The notes under the pieces were generated by a model, which worked only from the letters and a program-made list of their open reading frames with translations, was not told the origin of the DNA and made no database searches. Below are positions 42,259-51,089 of a stretch of DNA of 64,000 bases, piece after piece. How positions within the stretch are numbered: the stretch's first letter is position 1; the number at the start of each line of letters is the position of its first letter. Source of the stretch: Curtobacterium sp. VKM Ac-1393 (lineage in GTDB: Bacteria; Actinomycetota; Actinomycetes; Actinomycetales; Microbacteriaceae); assembly GCF_015350995.1 (NCBI RefSeq), contig NZ_JADKRW010000003.1:186001-250000 (forward strand), read 5' to 3'. The position numbers and the translations under genes are program-made.

Positions 42259-44279
42259 GCGGAACCGTCGGCTGACGCGGGACACCCGCTACGGCGCCGC
42301 AGCGCTGTACGGGAAGTACCACGACGGTCCCGATCCGCTGGCCCCTCCGGCCGACCTCGCCGAGGCGCTCGACGCCATCGGGCAGGACGTGATGGCCGGC
42401 ACCTCGCCCGAGCGCGCGATGCGGGAGTTCCTGCGCCGCGGCGGCCGGACGCAGCGCGGCCTCGACGACCTCGCCCGCAAGGTCGCCGAACGACGCCGGG
42501 AGCTCACCGCGAAGAACAACCTCGACGGCACCCTGCAGCAGGTGCGCGATCTGCTCGACCAGGCCCTGCGTGCCGAGCGCGGCGAACTCGCCCGCAACGT
42601 CGACCTCGACGACGGCGACCGTGCCCTGGCCGAGATGCAGCTCGACAGCCTGTCCCCGTCACCGGCCGCTGCCGTGCAGGAACTCGGCGACTACGACTGG
42701 ACGAGCCGCGAGGCCCGGCAGAAGTTCGACGAGATCAAGGACCTGCTCGGCCGAGAAGTGCTCGACCAGCGCTTCGCGGGCATGAAGCAGGCCCTCGAGG
42801 GCGCCACGGACCGAGGACCGCGCAGCGGTCAGCGCGATGATGCAGGACCTCAACGCCCTGCTCGAGGCGCACGCCCGCGGCGAGGACACCCAGCAGCAGT
42901 TCGACGACTTCATGCGCGAGCACGGAGCGTCCTTCCCGTCGAACCCCGCGACCGTCGACGAACTCCTCGACGACCTCGCCGCCCGGGCCGCCGCAGCCCA
43001 GCGGATGCGGAACTCGATGACGCAGGAGCAGCGCGACGAACTCGACGCCCTCGCCCAGCAGGCCTTCGGCTCACCCGACCTGATGGGGCAGCTGTCCCAG
43101 CTCGACGGGAACCTGCGGTCGCTCCGCCCCGGTGAGGACTGGGGTGGCTCGGAGCGCATAAACGGCGAGCAGGGACTCGGACTCGGCGACGGTACCGGGG
43201 TGTTCCAGGACATCGCCGACCTCGATGCCCTGGCCGACCAACTCGCACAGTCTGGCCCGGGATCAGAACTCGACGACCTGGACCTCGACGCCCTGAGCCG
43301 GCAGCTCGGCGCCGAGGCCGCGGTCGACGCCAAGACCCTGCAGCAGCTCGAGAAGGCCCTGCGGAACTCCGGGGCGATGCGCCGCGGAGCGGACGGACAG
43401 CTCCGGCTCACCCCGAAGGCCATGCGGCAGCTCGGCAAGAGCCTGCTCCGTGACGTCGCTGAACGGATGTCGGGTCGGCAGGGCGCGCGGGACCTCCGGC
43501 AGTCCGGCGCGTCCGGCGAACCGTCCGGCGCCACCAGGCAGTGGGCGTTCGGCGACACCGAGCCGTGGGACGTCACCCGGTCGATCACGAACGCGCTGAC
43601 CCGGACCGCCGCCTCTGGTCGGGAGGGCCCCGGCGTCCGTCTGACCATCGACGACGTCGAGGTACAGGAGACCGAGGCCCGCACCCAGGCGTGCGTCGCC
43701 CTGCTCGTCGACACGTCGTTCTCGATGGCGATGGAGGACCGCTGGGTCCCGATGAAGCGCACGGCCCTGGCCCTGCACACCCTGGTGTCGACCCGGTTCC
43801 GCGGCGACGACCTACAGCTCATCGCGTTCGGTCGCGAAGCCGAGGTGGTCGACATCGAACAGCTCGTCGGGCTCGACGCGATGTGGGACAAGGGCACGAA
43901 CCTGCACCACGCGCTCCTGCTCGCGAACCGGCACTTCCGGAAGCACCCCACCGCCCAACCCGTGCTGCTCATCGTGACGGACGGTGAACCGACGTCGCAC
44001 CTCGAGCCGAACGGGCAGGTGTGGTTCGACTACCCGCCGGACCCGGTGACCATCGCGCTCACCGTGCGGGAACTCGAGAACGCCGGACGCCTCGGCGCCC
44101 AGACCACGTTCTTCCGGCTCGGCGACGACCCGGGGCTGGCACGGTTCATCGACGCCATGGCCAAGCGGGTGGACGGATCGGTCGTCGCCCCGGAGAACGA
44201 CGACCTCGGCGTCGCCGTCGTGGGGTCGTACCTGGGGTCGCGGCGTGGCGGAGCGTTGTTCGGCGACGAGCTGCGGTGA
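42251..44279 (+). pseudogene. VWA-domain protein, interrupted by a one-base frameshift
   Basis: Two overlapping frames together give one 675-residue MoxR-partner protein. The first frame (from ATG 42251) reads RFAGMKQALEGATD and then loses sense. The second resumes AMMQDLNALLEAHARGEDT and continues to the stop at 44279. Removing one C at 42811/42812 (ACGGACCGAGG to ACGGACGAGG) restores a continuous, well-coded protein. The C-terminal half is a VWA domain with the MIDAS motif LLVDTSFSMAMEDRW and VTDGEPTSH. Downstream codon use is intact, so the lesion is either very recent or a sequencing error. Translation of the VWA half alone from an internal start is also possible. Confidence 0.85.
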
Positions 44280-44573
44280 AACGATCGCGCTGAGGGCTGT
44301 TGCGCGCGCCCCCGCAGTCGTATGCTGAGCGCCACCACAGTTGCCCCAGACCCCGGCCGCCGTGACCGATCTTCCCGCACCGACGTCGTCGGTGTGCCGG
44401 AAGCGGCTGGCCGAGTGCACCTGATCCGTGCTCGACCGGTCGAGCCCCACGGGGTCCCGGAGCACAACGGCGCGCTCCGCGGACCCCCTGGGTGCCCGCG
44501 TCCGCGGATCAAGGACGCGGGCAGGTCGGTGGGTTCCGGACCCGACGGGACCCGCCGACCCCATCACCCTCGT
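44280..44573. other. Convergent intergenic gap with two hairpins
   Basis: No gene is supported in these 294 bases. A stem TGCCCGCGTCC (44493-44503) / GGACGCGGGCA (44513-44523) and a second GTCGGTGGGT / ACCCGCCGAC (44525-44559) lie just past the SCO1664 stop and probably terminate it. The rest shows nothing I recognise. In many actinobacteria mshC lies here, next to SCO1664. Confidence 0.55.
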
Positions 44574-45332
44574 TCAGAACAGCGGCCACGGCACCGCGGG
44601 ACCGTGGCCCGGCGGCGGCGGGAAGATGCCGACCGCGCGGAGCGCCGCGCAGCGCGCACGGAGCGTGTCGACCTCGGCCGGGGTCAGGTGCTCGGCGAGC
44701 GCGTCCCCCAGGTCGCCACGGAGCGCCTCCGAGACCCGGTCGAGTCCCTCGAGTTCGTCCGGCCCGAGCGGTTCCCCGATCCAGCCCCACAGCACCGTGC
44801 GGAGCTTGTGCTCGACGTGGAAGGCCAACCCGTGGTCGACGCCGTACCGGTGCCCGTCGGACATCGCCAGCACGTGCCCGCCCTTGCGGTCGGCGTTGTT
44901 GACGACGACGTCGAACACGGCCATCCGGCGCAGTGCCTCGGAGTCCTCGTGCACGAGCGTCACCGGCTGGTCGTGTTCGTCGATCGCTTCGAGGACGGGG
45001 AGCCACTGCGACCCGTCCGCCTCGGCATCCTCGGGCGCGACCAGGTCGACGGCGTCCTGGTCGGGGTCGACCGTCTGCCAGCGCTGCACCATGCCGGGGC
45101 CGAACGGGCCGTCCCCGAGCCAGGTCGGTGGCACGATCCCCCACCCGAACGCCTCGGACACCAGGTGCGCCGCGACCTCGCGGCCGGCCAGGGTGCCGTC
45201 GGGGAAGTCCCAGAGCTGACGCTCGCCCTCGATGGGCTTGTAGACGACGGCGTCACCGTCGAGGTCGGCCAGGAACGTGGCGTTCGACGCCTCGCGGATC
45301 CGCGCCGTGATGCTCAGCGAGCCGTCGCTCAT
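44574..45332 (-). CDS. SCO1664 family protein (kinase-like fold)
   Basis: A 252-residue protein of the actinobacterial SCO1664 family, which has a distant PI3/4-kinase-like fold: VVYKPIEGERQLWDFPDGTLAGREVAA, GMVQRWQTVDPD, and the catalytic-looking DVVVNNADRKGGHVL with GVDHGLAFH. The order of signatures resembles ATP-dependent kinases, but activity is not established. ATG 45332 overlaps the DUF3090 stop. It is the last gene of a conserved trio usually found near mshC. Confidence 0.88.
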   Translation of the reverse strand: MSDGSLSITARIREASNATFLADLDGDAVVYKPIEGERQLWDFPDGTLAGREVAAHLVSEAFGWGIVPPTWLGDGPFGPGMVQRWQTVDPDQDAVDLVAPEDAEADGSQWLPVLEAIDEHDQPVTLVHEDSEALRRMAVFDVVVNNADRKGGHVLAMSDGHRYGVDHGLAFHVEHKLRTVLWGWIGEPLGPDELEGLDRVSEALRGDLGDALAEHLTPAEVDTLRARCAALRAVGIFPPPPGHGPAVPWPLF

Positions 45333-45859
45333 GCGTCGCCGGGCGGACGACCAGCGGCGACGATCTCACGGGTGCGTTCGACGAACGCCCGTGCGGTGCC
45401 GACGGGGATCTTGACCTGGAAGAGCTCGTCGGGCTCGGGGATCTCGACGACGGCCTCGATCTCGATGCCGTCCTCGCTCTCCTCGGACACGATCTCGACG
45501 TCGTCGTCGTCGATCGGGTACGCCTCGATGACGACCTGCGCGGTCGACGGGTCGAAGCCCAGGCTCAGGGCGCCGGCGCGGAACTCGGGTTCGACCGGCT
45601 GGTCCAGCGGCTCCGGGTCGCGGAGCTCGACGGGCGCGGTGTCGGGCACGCTGAACCGGTTCGCCTCGACCGTGGCGACCTCGTCGAGCAGCTCGTCGAT
45701 CTTCTCGGCGAGCACGGCGGTCTGCTCCTTCTCGAGGGTGACGCTGGTGACCCGCTTGCCCGAGCGGGCCTGCAGGTAGAAGGTGCGTTCGCCCGGACGG
45801 CCGATGGTGCCGACGACGAGGCGGTCCGGCCAGTCGAAGCCGTGGACGATGGAGGGCAT
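45329..45859 (-). CDS. DUF3090 family protein
   Basis: A 176-residue cytoplasmic protein with no known function, but recognisable from its opening IVHGFDWPDRLVVGTIGRPGERTFYLQA and the acidic central part (DDDDVEIVSEESEDG). It sits in the fixed actinobacterial order phosphatase, DUF3090, SCO1664. The ATG at 45859 has its own TACAAT element six bases upstream (leaderless layout), so it may have a private promoter despite the 33-base gap to the phosphatase gene. Confidence 0.9.
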   Translation of the reverse strand: MPSIVHGFDWPDRLVVGTIGRPGERTFYLQARSGKRVTSVTLEKEQTAVLAEKIDELLDEVATVEANRFSVPDTAPVELRDPEPLDQPVEPEFRAGALSLGFDPSTAQVVIEAYPIDDDDVEIVSEESEDGIEIEAVVEIPEPDELFQVKIPVGTARAFVERTREIVAAGRPPGDA

Positions 45860-45892
45860 ACCCGCATTGTAGGAGGGCCGGCCTGCGCCCGT

Positions 45893-46615
45893 TCAGGGTC
45901 TGGCAGGACCCGTCCCGGACGGAGCCTCCGGATGACCGGCCCCACCCCCGACGGCGGCGTCCCCGCTCGGTGCCGCAGCGCTGGCGAGCCACGAGAGGTC
46001 GCCGGACTCGGTGTTCGTCGCGACCACCTCTGGACGGTGCTCGCCGTAGCGCACGACGGACACCGAGGCCGGCCCCACCCCGATGCGCTGGAACAGGTCG
46101 AGGTGCATGCCGAACGCATCGGCGAGGACGGACTTGATGATGTCGCCGTGGCTCACCGCGACCCAGACCGCACCGGGCCCGTGCTCCGCCTCGACCTCGG
46201 CGTCGATGCGTCGGACGGCTGCGACCGCGCGGGACTGCATGGTCTGCATCGACTCGCCGCCGGGGAACACCACGGCGCTCGGGTTCGCCTGCACCGTCCG
46301 CCACAGCGGCTCCTTCGCCAGGTCGGCGAGCTTCCGCCCCTGCCAGTCGCCGTAGTCAGCCTCGGTGATCGCCCGTTCGATCGTCGACACCGGTGCGTGG
46401 GGCTGCCGGTCCAGGATCGCGCGGGCGGTCTGCCGGCACCGCTCGAGGGGGCTCGACACCACGGCCACGACCGGCACGGCGGCGATGCGCACGGCGGTCC
46501 GTTCGGCCTGCCCCCGGCCGACTGCGTCGAGTCGCACGCCGGCGGTGCGTCCGGCGAGCACGCCCGTGGCGTTCGCGGTGGTGCGTCCGTGTCGGACGAG
46601 GAGGACGGTCGCCAT
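45893..46615 (-). CDS. MSMEG_4193-type histidine phosphatase family protein
   Basis: A 240-residue phosphoglycerate mutase-like phosphatase. The catalytic RHGRT is at residues 8-12 and the second His is in VAVSHGDIIKSV. The middle motif SSPLERCRQTA is typical. The last 30 residues form an Ala/Gly/Pro tail. The ATG at 46615 is preferred over 46636 because TAGGAT stands seven bases before it in a leaderless layout. It heads the trio with DUF3090 and SCO1664; the substrate is unknown. Confidence 0.9.
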   Translation of the reverse strand: MATVLLVRHGRTTANATGVLAGRTAGVRLDAVGRGQAERTAVRIAAVPVVAVVSSPLERCRQTARAILDRQPHAPVSTIERAITEADYGDWQGRKLADLAKEPLWRTVQANPSAVVFPGGESMQTMQSRAVAAVRRIDAEVEAEHGPGAVWVAVSHGDIIKSVLADAFGMHLDLFQRIGVGPASVSVVRYGEHRPEVVATNTESGDLSWLASAAAPSGDAAVGGGAGHPEAPSGTGPARP

Positions 46616-46705
46616 GTGCCCGATCCTAGGCGGCACCGGGCACGACGCCCGTCGGCGAGCGCGGCTGCCCTTGACGGGCGGTCGGTGGACCGATCAGATG
46701 GACCC

Positions 46706-47905
46706 ATGACCCGGCACCCTCGAGGGGCCCTGTTCGCCACGTCGACGATGACCGGCTTCGGCATCGCCACGTGGGTGACCAGGACGCCCGCCATCCGCGA
46801 CGAGCTCGGGGCGTCGATCGAGGCGATGGGCCTGGTGCTGCTCGGGCTGTCGATCGGGTCGATGATCGGGATCCTCGGTGCCGGTGCGCTCGTCCGAAGG
46901 CTCGGCACGCGACCACTGATCCTGCTCGGCGGCGCGCTGCCCGTCGTCGGGATGGTCCTCGTCGCCCTGCTGGCCCCGGCGCAGGTGCCGGCAGGGGTGT
47001 GGGCGGGGCTGTTCCTGATCGGGTTCGGGTCCGGGGTCGCCGAGATCGGGCTGAACGTCGAGGCGGCCGCGGTCGAACGGCACCTCGGACGTCCGGTGGT
47101 GCCGGTGCTGCACGCCTGTTTCAGCCTGGGCACCGTCGTCGGCGGGGTCGTCGGCATCGCGATGACGGCCGCCCGGACACCGGTGGTCGTGCACCTGCTC
47201 GTGGGGGCTGCGGTGATGGCGGCACTCGCCGCCTTCGCGGCCCTGAACCTGCAGCCGCTGCCGCGTGCGACGGCGACGCAGAACCCCGACGACACCGCCA
47301 CCGCGGCTTCCCGCGTCAGCACGACCACCCGCCGCTCCGTCCTCACCGTGCAGCTCGCCCTCATCGCGGTGATCACACTCGCCATGGCCTTCGCCGAGGG
47401 TGCAGCCAGCGACTGGCTGCCGCTCCTGATGACCACCGATCACGACGCTCCCGAAGCCGTCGGTTCGCTCGTGTTCACCGGCTTCGCCCTCGCCATGCTC
47501 ATCGGCCGGTCGGCCGGCACCCCGCTCGTCACGCGGCTCGGGCGGGGGCGGGTCGTCCGGCTCTGCGCCGCGGTCGGTGCCGTCGGTGTCCTGCTCGTGG
47601 TCGTGTCCCCCAGCCCGGTCGTCACCGCGATCGCCGCGGCCGTGTGGGGGCTCGGCATCGCCCTCGGGTTCCCGCTCGCGATCTCCGCCGCTGGTGACCA
47701 CCCGACCGACGGGGACCGCCGCGTGTCGGTCGTCGCCACCGCCGGGTACATCGCGTTCCTGGTGGGGCCGCCACTGCTCGGCTTCGTCGGCGAGCACCTC
47801 GGCCTGCAGGCGGCGATGGTCGTGCCCCTCGTCCTGCTCGTCGCGGCCTTCGTCGTCGCCCCCGCCGCCCGCGACGCCGACGTCCGGCGGACCGTCTCCG
47901 CCTGA
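46706..47905 (+). CDS. MFS transporter
   Basis: A 399-residue major facilitator with twelve predicted helices. Features: GFGIATWVTRTPAIRDELGAS after helix 1 and GSGVAEIGLNVEAAAVERHLGRPVVP, which resemble the YbjJ-type group of sugar or drug efflux proteins. The start is the ATG at 46706; longer in-frame extensions run antisense through the phosphatase gene. It is divergent from that gene by 90 bases and followed by the AI-2E family gene. Substrate unknown. Confidence 0.86.
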   Translation: MTRHPRGALFATSTMTGFGIATWVTRTPAIRDELGASIEAMGLVLLGLSIGSMIGILGAGALVRRLGTRPLILLGGALPVVGMVLVALLAPAQVPAGVWAGLFLIGFGSGVAEIGLNVEAAAVERHLGRPVVPVLHACFSLGTVVGGVVGIAMTAARTPVVVHLLVGAAVMAALAAFAALNLQPLPRATATQNPDDTATAASRVSTTTRRSVLTVQLALIAVITLAMAFAEGAASDWLPLLMTTDHDAPEAVGSLVFTGFALAMLIGRSAGTPLVTRLGRGRVVRLCAAVGAVGVLLVVVSPSPVVTAIAAAVWGLGIALGFPLAISAAGDHPTDGDRRVSVVATAGYIAFLVGPPLLGFVGEHLGLQAAMVVPLVLLVAAFVVAPAARDADVRRTVSA

Positions 47906-47951
47906 TCCGCGGCACGGAGCGCGGGTCCGGGCGCGCCGCCCCACTGATCGG

Positions 47952-47964
47952 TACGGTCGTTCCC
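47952..47964 (+). promoter_or_regulatory. Candidate leaderless -10 element of the AI-2E family gene
   Basis: TACGGT (47952-47957) followed by seven bases and the ATG at 47965. Confidence 0.45.
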
Positions 47965-49110
47965 ATGCCGTTCTTCCGCGACAGCCCCCAGCCGACCACC
48001 CCCTCGAAGATCCAGGCGGCGTGGTCCGACTCGACCGGCCGACTCGCGACCCGGTGCCTGCAGGTGATCATCGTCGTCGTGGTCATCGCCGGCGTGGTCT
48101 ACGCCGGCAGCGTCCTCAGCGTCGTCACGATCCCGGTGCTCCTGGCGCTCATCATCGCCTCGGCCATGCACCCGGTCGTGTCCTGGCTGCGCAAGCACAA
48201 AGTGCCGTCCGTGCTCGCGACCCTGGCGGTGCTGCTCGGCGTGCTCGTCGTGCTGGGTCTGCTGGCCTGGCTGATCGTCGTCGCGGTCGAGAACCAGTGG
48301 TCCCAGCTGCAGAAGTCGGCGGTCGACGGGTTCCAGCAGTTGCAGGACTTCGCGAAGAACCTGCCGTTCTCGATCTCGGACAAGCAGGTCGACGACGCCG
48401 TCGCGACGGTCACCGACTTCGTCACGAGTGCGCAGTTCGGCTCCGGTGCGCTGGCCGGCGCCTCGGCCACCGCGAACTTCCTGACCGGCCTCGTACTGAT
48501 GATCGTGGTGCTGTTCTTCTTCCTCAAGGACGGCCCCAGCATCTGGGCGTTCCTGCTCCGCCCGTTCACCGGTGAGCGCTACGCACGGGCACGCCGGGTC
48601 GGTGACCGCGTGGTCTCGACCCTCGGCGGGTACGTCCGCGGCACGGCCTCGGTCGCCGCCGTCGACGCCATCGGCATCGGTGTCGGCATCGCGATCGTCG
48701 GCGTCCCGCTCGCGCTGCCGCTGGCCGTCGTCGTCTTCATCACGGCCTTCATCCCGATCGTCGGTGCGACCGCCGCCGGCATCCTCGCCGCGCTCGTCGC
48801 CCTGGTCGCGCTCGGCCCGGTCCAGGCGCTCATCGTGGTCGGCATCGTGATCCTGGTGAACCAGCTCGAGGGGAACTTCCTGCAGCCGGTCCTGATGGGT
48901 CGCACGCTGAAGCTGCACGGCCTGGTCATCCTGATCGGCCTGACCGCGGGCACCGTGCTGGCCGGCATCACCGGCGCCATCATCTCGGTCCCGCTGCTCG
49001 CCGCGGCGTGGGGCGCGATCCTGGTCTGGGACGGTCCGGACACCCCCGCACGTCCGTGGCGCAAGAAGCGCAACGAGGACGTCACGGCCCACGAACTGCC
49101 GGCCGACTGA
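47965..49110 (+). CDS. AI-2E family transporter (PerM/TqsA-like)
   Basis: A 381-residue membrane protein of the AI-2 exporter superfamily. Helices 1-3 lie within residues 20-110. A soluble loop follows (NQWSQLQKSAVDGFQQLQDF), then SVAAVDAIGIGVGIAIVGVPLALPLAVVVF and NQLEGNFLQPVLMGRTLKLHGL, the family signature near the C-terminus. Family members export autoinducer-2 or act in Na+/H+ exchange. The AI-2 role is not shown here because no luxS is present. It likely has its own leaderless promoter. Confidence 0.9.
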   Translation: MPFFRDSPQPTTPSKIQAAWSDSTGRLATRCLQVIIVVVVIAGVVYAGSVLSVVTIPVLLALIIASAMHPVVSWLRKHKVPSVLATLAVLLGVLVVLGLLAWLIVVAVENQWSQLQKSAVDGFQQLQDFAKNLPFSISDKQVDDAVATVTDFVTSAQFGSGALAGASATANFLTGLVLMIVVLFFFLKDGPSIWAFLLRPFTGERYARARRVGDRVVSTLGGYVRGTASVAAVDAIGIGVGIAIVGVPLALPLAVVVFITAFIPIVGATAAGILAALVALVALGPVQALIVVGIVILVNQLEGNFLQPVLMGRTLKLHGLVILIGLTAGTVLAGITGAIISVPLLAAAWGAILVWDGPDTPARPWRKKRNEDVTAHELPAD

Positions 49111-49174
49111 TCCCCGGGGGCGTTCTGCGGACATCCGTTTCGCGCAATCAGGCCCGTCCCACGAAGATGGACCC

Positions 49175-49603
49175 GTGCTCGTCTCCATCGTCTACATGAG
49201 TCGTGCCGTCGTCCCCTTCGACGACGGTGCCCTGGCGACGCTGCTGGACGACTCACGGCTCCGCAACGAGGCCCTCGGCGTCTCCGGACTGCTCGTCGTG
49301 AAGGGCGGGCGGTTCATGCAGTTGCTCGAGGGTCCGGCGTGGAGCGTCGACGACCGGTTCGCCGCCATCAGCCGTGATCCGCGGCACGGCGAGGTGAAGT
49401 CGCTCATCCGCGAGGACATCGAGCGTCGACGGTTCGACGGCTGGTCGATGGCGTACCGCTCGCTCGACGACGCGGACGTCCACACGGAGCCGGGTTTCAG
49501 CCCGTTCCTGTCCGGCGGGACCGACTTCCCGCGGTCGTTCGACCGGACGAGCGCCGCATGGCTGCTCAAGTGGTTCCGCGACCGGGAACTGCACGACCTG
49601 TGA
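49175..49603 (+). CDS. Stand-alone BLUF blue-light photoreceptor
   Basis: A 142-residue BLUF protein that binds FAD and senses blue light. The key residues are in place: Tyr7 in SIVYMS, Asn31 in RNEALGVSGLL, and Gln49 in RFMQLLEG, which rearrange their hydrogen bonds to flavin. A Trp/Met region (GWSMAYRSL) near residue 91 matches the strand that couples to output. There is no fused output domain, so it must act through a partner. The GTG start has no strong ribosome site. Flanking genes are a transporter and a convergent sugar ABC operon. Confidence 0.9.
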   Translation: MLVSIVYMSRAVVPFDDGALATLLDDSRLRNEALGVSGLLVVKGGRFMQLLEGPAWSVDDRFAAISRDPRHGEVKSLIREDIERRRFDGWSMAYRSLDDADVHTEPGFSPFLSGGTDFPRSFDRTSAAWLLKWFRDRELHDL

Positions 49604-49627
49604 CGGTCGTCCGACGTGACCGGTGAC

Positions 49628-49669
49628 GGACGGGAGGCGCGGTGCCAGCCGACACCGCGCCTCCCGTCC
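49628..49669. repeat. Dispersed palindrome, copy C (near perfect)
   Basis: GGACGGGAGGCGCGGTGC, loop CAGCCG, ACACCGCGCCTCCCGTCC: 18-base arms with one mismatch. It lies between the convergent BLUF and sugar-binding protein genes, so it could terminate both. Confidence 0.85.
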
Positions 49670-49709
49670 GCCTGTGGTCGCGGCAGACCGCGTCAGGTGA
49701 CCTGCGCGC

Positions 49710-51083
49710 TCAGGTGAGCGCCAGCAGGTTGTTGACCTGCTCGTTGACGCCGGTCAACGTCGAGATCGGCTTGCCGTTCGCGTAGACGTTGTCGAAGGCG
49801 GGCTGCAGCAGTGCCTGCACGTCCGCCGGGTTGCGGGTGACGGGGAACAGGAACGTCGTCTGCTCCTCGACCTGCCGGGTGAAGGCCGACACGTCCAGCC
49901 CGCGCTTCCGGAACGACGCCACTGCCGCCTCGGTGCCGGCTGGTCGGGCCGGGAACACCACACCCGCACGACCGACGATCTCCTGGGCGGTGTCGGTGCC
50001 GAGGAACGCGACCCACTTCGCCGCGGCCTCCGGGTCCTTCGCCTGCTTCGTGATCGAGTCGCCCAGCCCGTTGAACATCGACGCCCGCTTGCCCGTCGGC
50101 CCGATCGGCGTCGGGGCGACGGCGATGTCGAGGTCCTTCATGTTCAGGTACGTGCCGATCATCCACGAGCCGTTGAACGACAGCGCGCACTTGCCCGCGC
50201 CGAGCTGCACGTCCGGACCGGTCGTCGTCGAGAAGACGCCGTACTTCGCCATGTAGCCCTTGTCGGCCAGGCGGTAGTACCAGGCGAGGGTGTCCTGCAC
50301 GGTCTGCTCGTCGTAGCGGAACTCGTCGCCCCACGGGTTCTCGTTCGTGTAGAACCAGTCGGTCGACCCGGTGAACGGCGACCACTGCGTCTGGCCGAAC
50401 CCGTCGCCGCCGGATCCGTTCGACGAGATGCCGTAGACCTCGACGTTCTCCTTGTCGAACCCGGGCTCGTCACCCCGACGGCCCTTGGAGTCGATCGTCA
50501 GGTGCGCGAGCATCCGTTCGAACGAGCCGCCGTCGTCCGGGTTCCACTCGAGCGTGGCGAGCTCGTCGTCGGAGACCCCGGCCTTCTGCATCGCCCCGCG
50601 GTCGTAGAACATCCCGATGGTGTCCCAGTCCTTCGGCGAGCCGTAGCGGTGGCCGTCCTGGCCCTTCCACAGCTCGGCGAGGCCGGACTGGTAGTCGTCG
50701 TCGCGGATGGACTTCGTCGCGTCGAGCTCGTCGAGCTTGTACAGCACGTCGAGGTCGGAGAACTGCGGGAACTTCGTCAGGTGGTCGGTGAAGACGTCCG
50801 GGGCGGTGCCGGCGATGAACCCGGCCGTCAGCTTGGTCCAGTAGTCGGCCCACCCGAGCTGGGTGATCTGCACCGTGATGTCGGGGTTCTCGCGGTGGAA
50901 CGCCTTCGCGACCTGCTGGTAGGCGGGCAGCTGGTTGGAGTCCCAGAGCCAGTAGCTCACGGTGCGGGCACCGCTCGTCGAGGCGGTGCCCCGGCTCGGC
51001 GACGAGCACGCGGCGAGGGCGCCGAGGGCGAGGGCGGAGGCGCCGCCGGCGAAGAGTGCGCGGCGGGAGATGGAGTGCGTCAT
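49710..51083 (-). CDS. Sugar ABC transporter substrate-binding lipoprotein
   Basis: A 457-residue extracellular solute-binding protein of family 1. The twin-arginine-like signal ISRRALFAGGASALALGALAAC ends in a lipobox (Cys near residue 26). The mature part carries VSYWLWDSNQLPAYQ, TVQITQLGWADYWTKL and GTAPDVFTDHLTKF, typical for oligosaccharide binding. It is third in an operon with two permeases, six bases after the first. An ATPase gene is missing, as is common for actinobacterial sugar importers that share MsiK. Confidence 0.92.
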   Translation of the reverse strand: MTHSISRRALFAGGASALALGALAACSSPSRGTASTSGARTVSYWLWDSNQLPAYQQVAKAFHRENPDITVQITQLGWADYWTKLTAGFIAGTAPDVFTDHLTKFPQFSDLDVLYKLDELDATKSIRDDDYQSGLAELWKGQDGHRYGSPKDWDTIGMFYDRGAMQKAGVSDDELATLEWNPDDGGSFERMLAHLTIDSKGRRGDEPGFDKENVEVYGISSNGSGGDGFGQTQWSPFTGSTDWFYTNENPWGDEFRYDEQTVQDTLAWYYRLADKGYMAKYGVFSTTTGPDVQLGAGKCALSFNGSWMIGTYLNMKDLDIAVAPTPIGPTGKRASMFNGLGDSITKQAKDPEAAAKWVAFLGTDTAQEIVGRAGVVFPARPAGTEAAVASFRKRGLDVSAFTRQVEEQTTFLFPVTRNPADVQALLQPAFDNVYANGKPISTLTGVNEQVNNLLALT

Positions 51084-51089
51084 GGATTC

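Noticed and set aside
42071..43135. 354-residue ORF as a separate gene
   Set aside because: Its first part is antiparallel-frame sequence inside the ATPase gene and its last part is out-of-frame sequence after the frameshift; only the middle belongs to the VWA gene.
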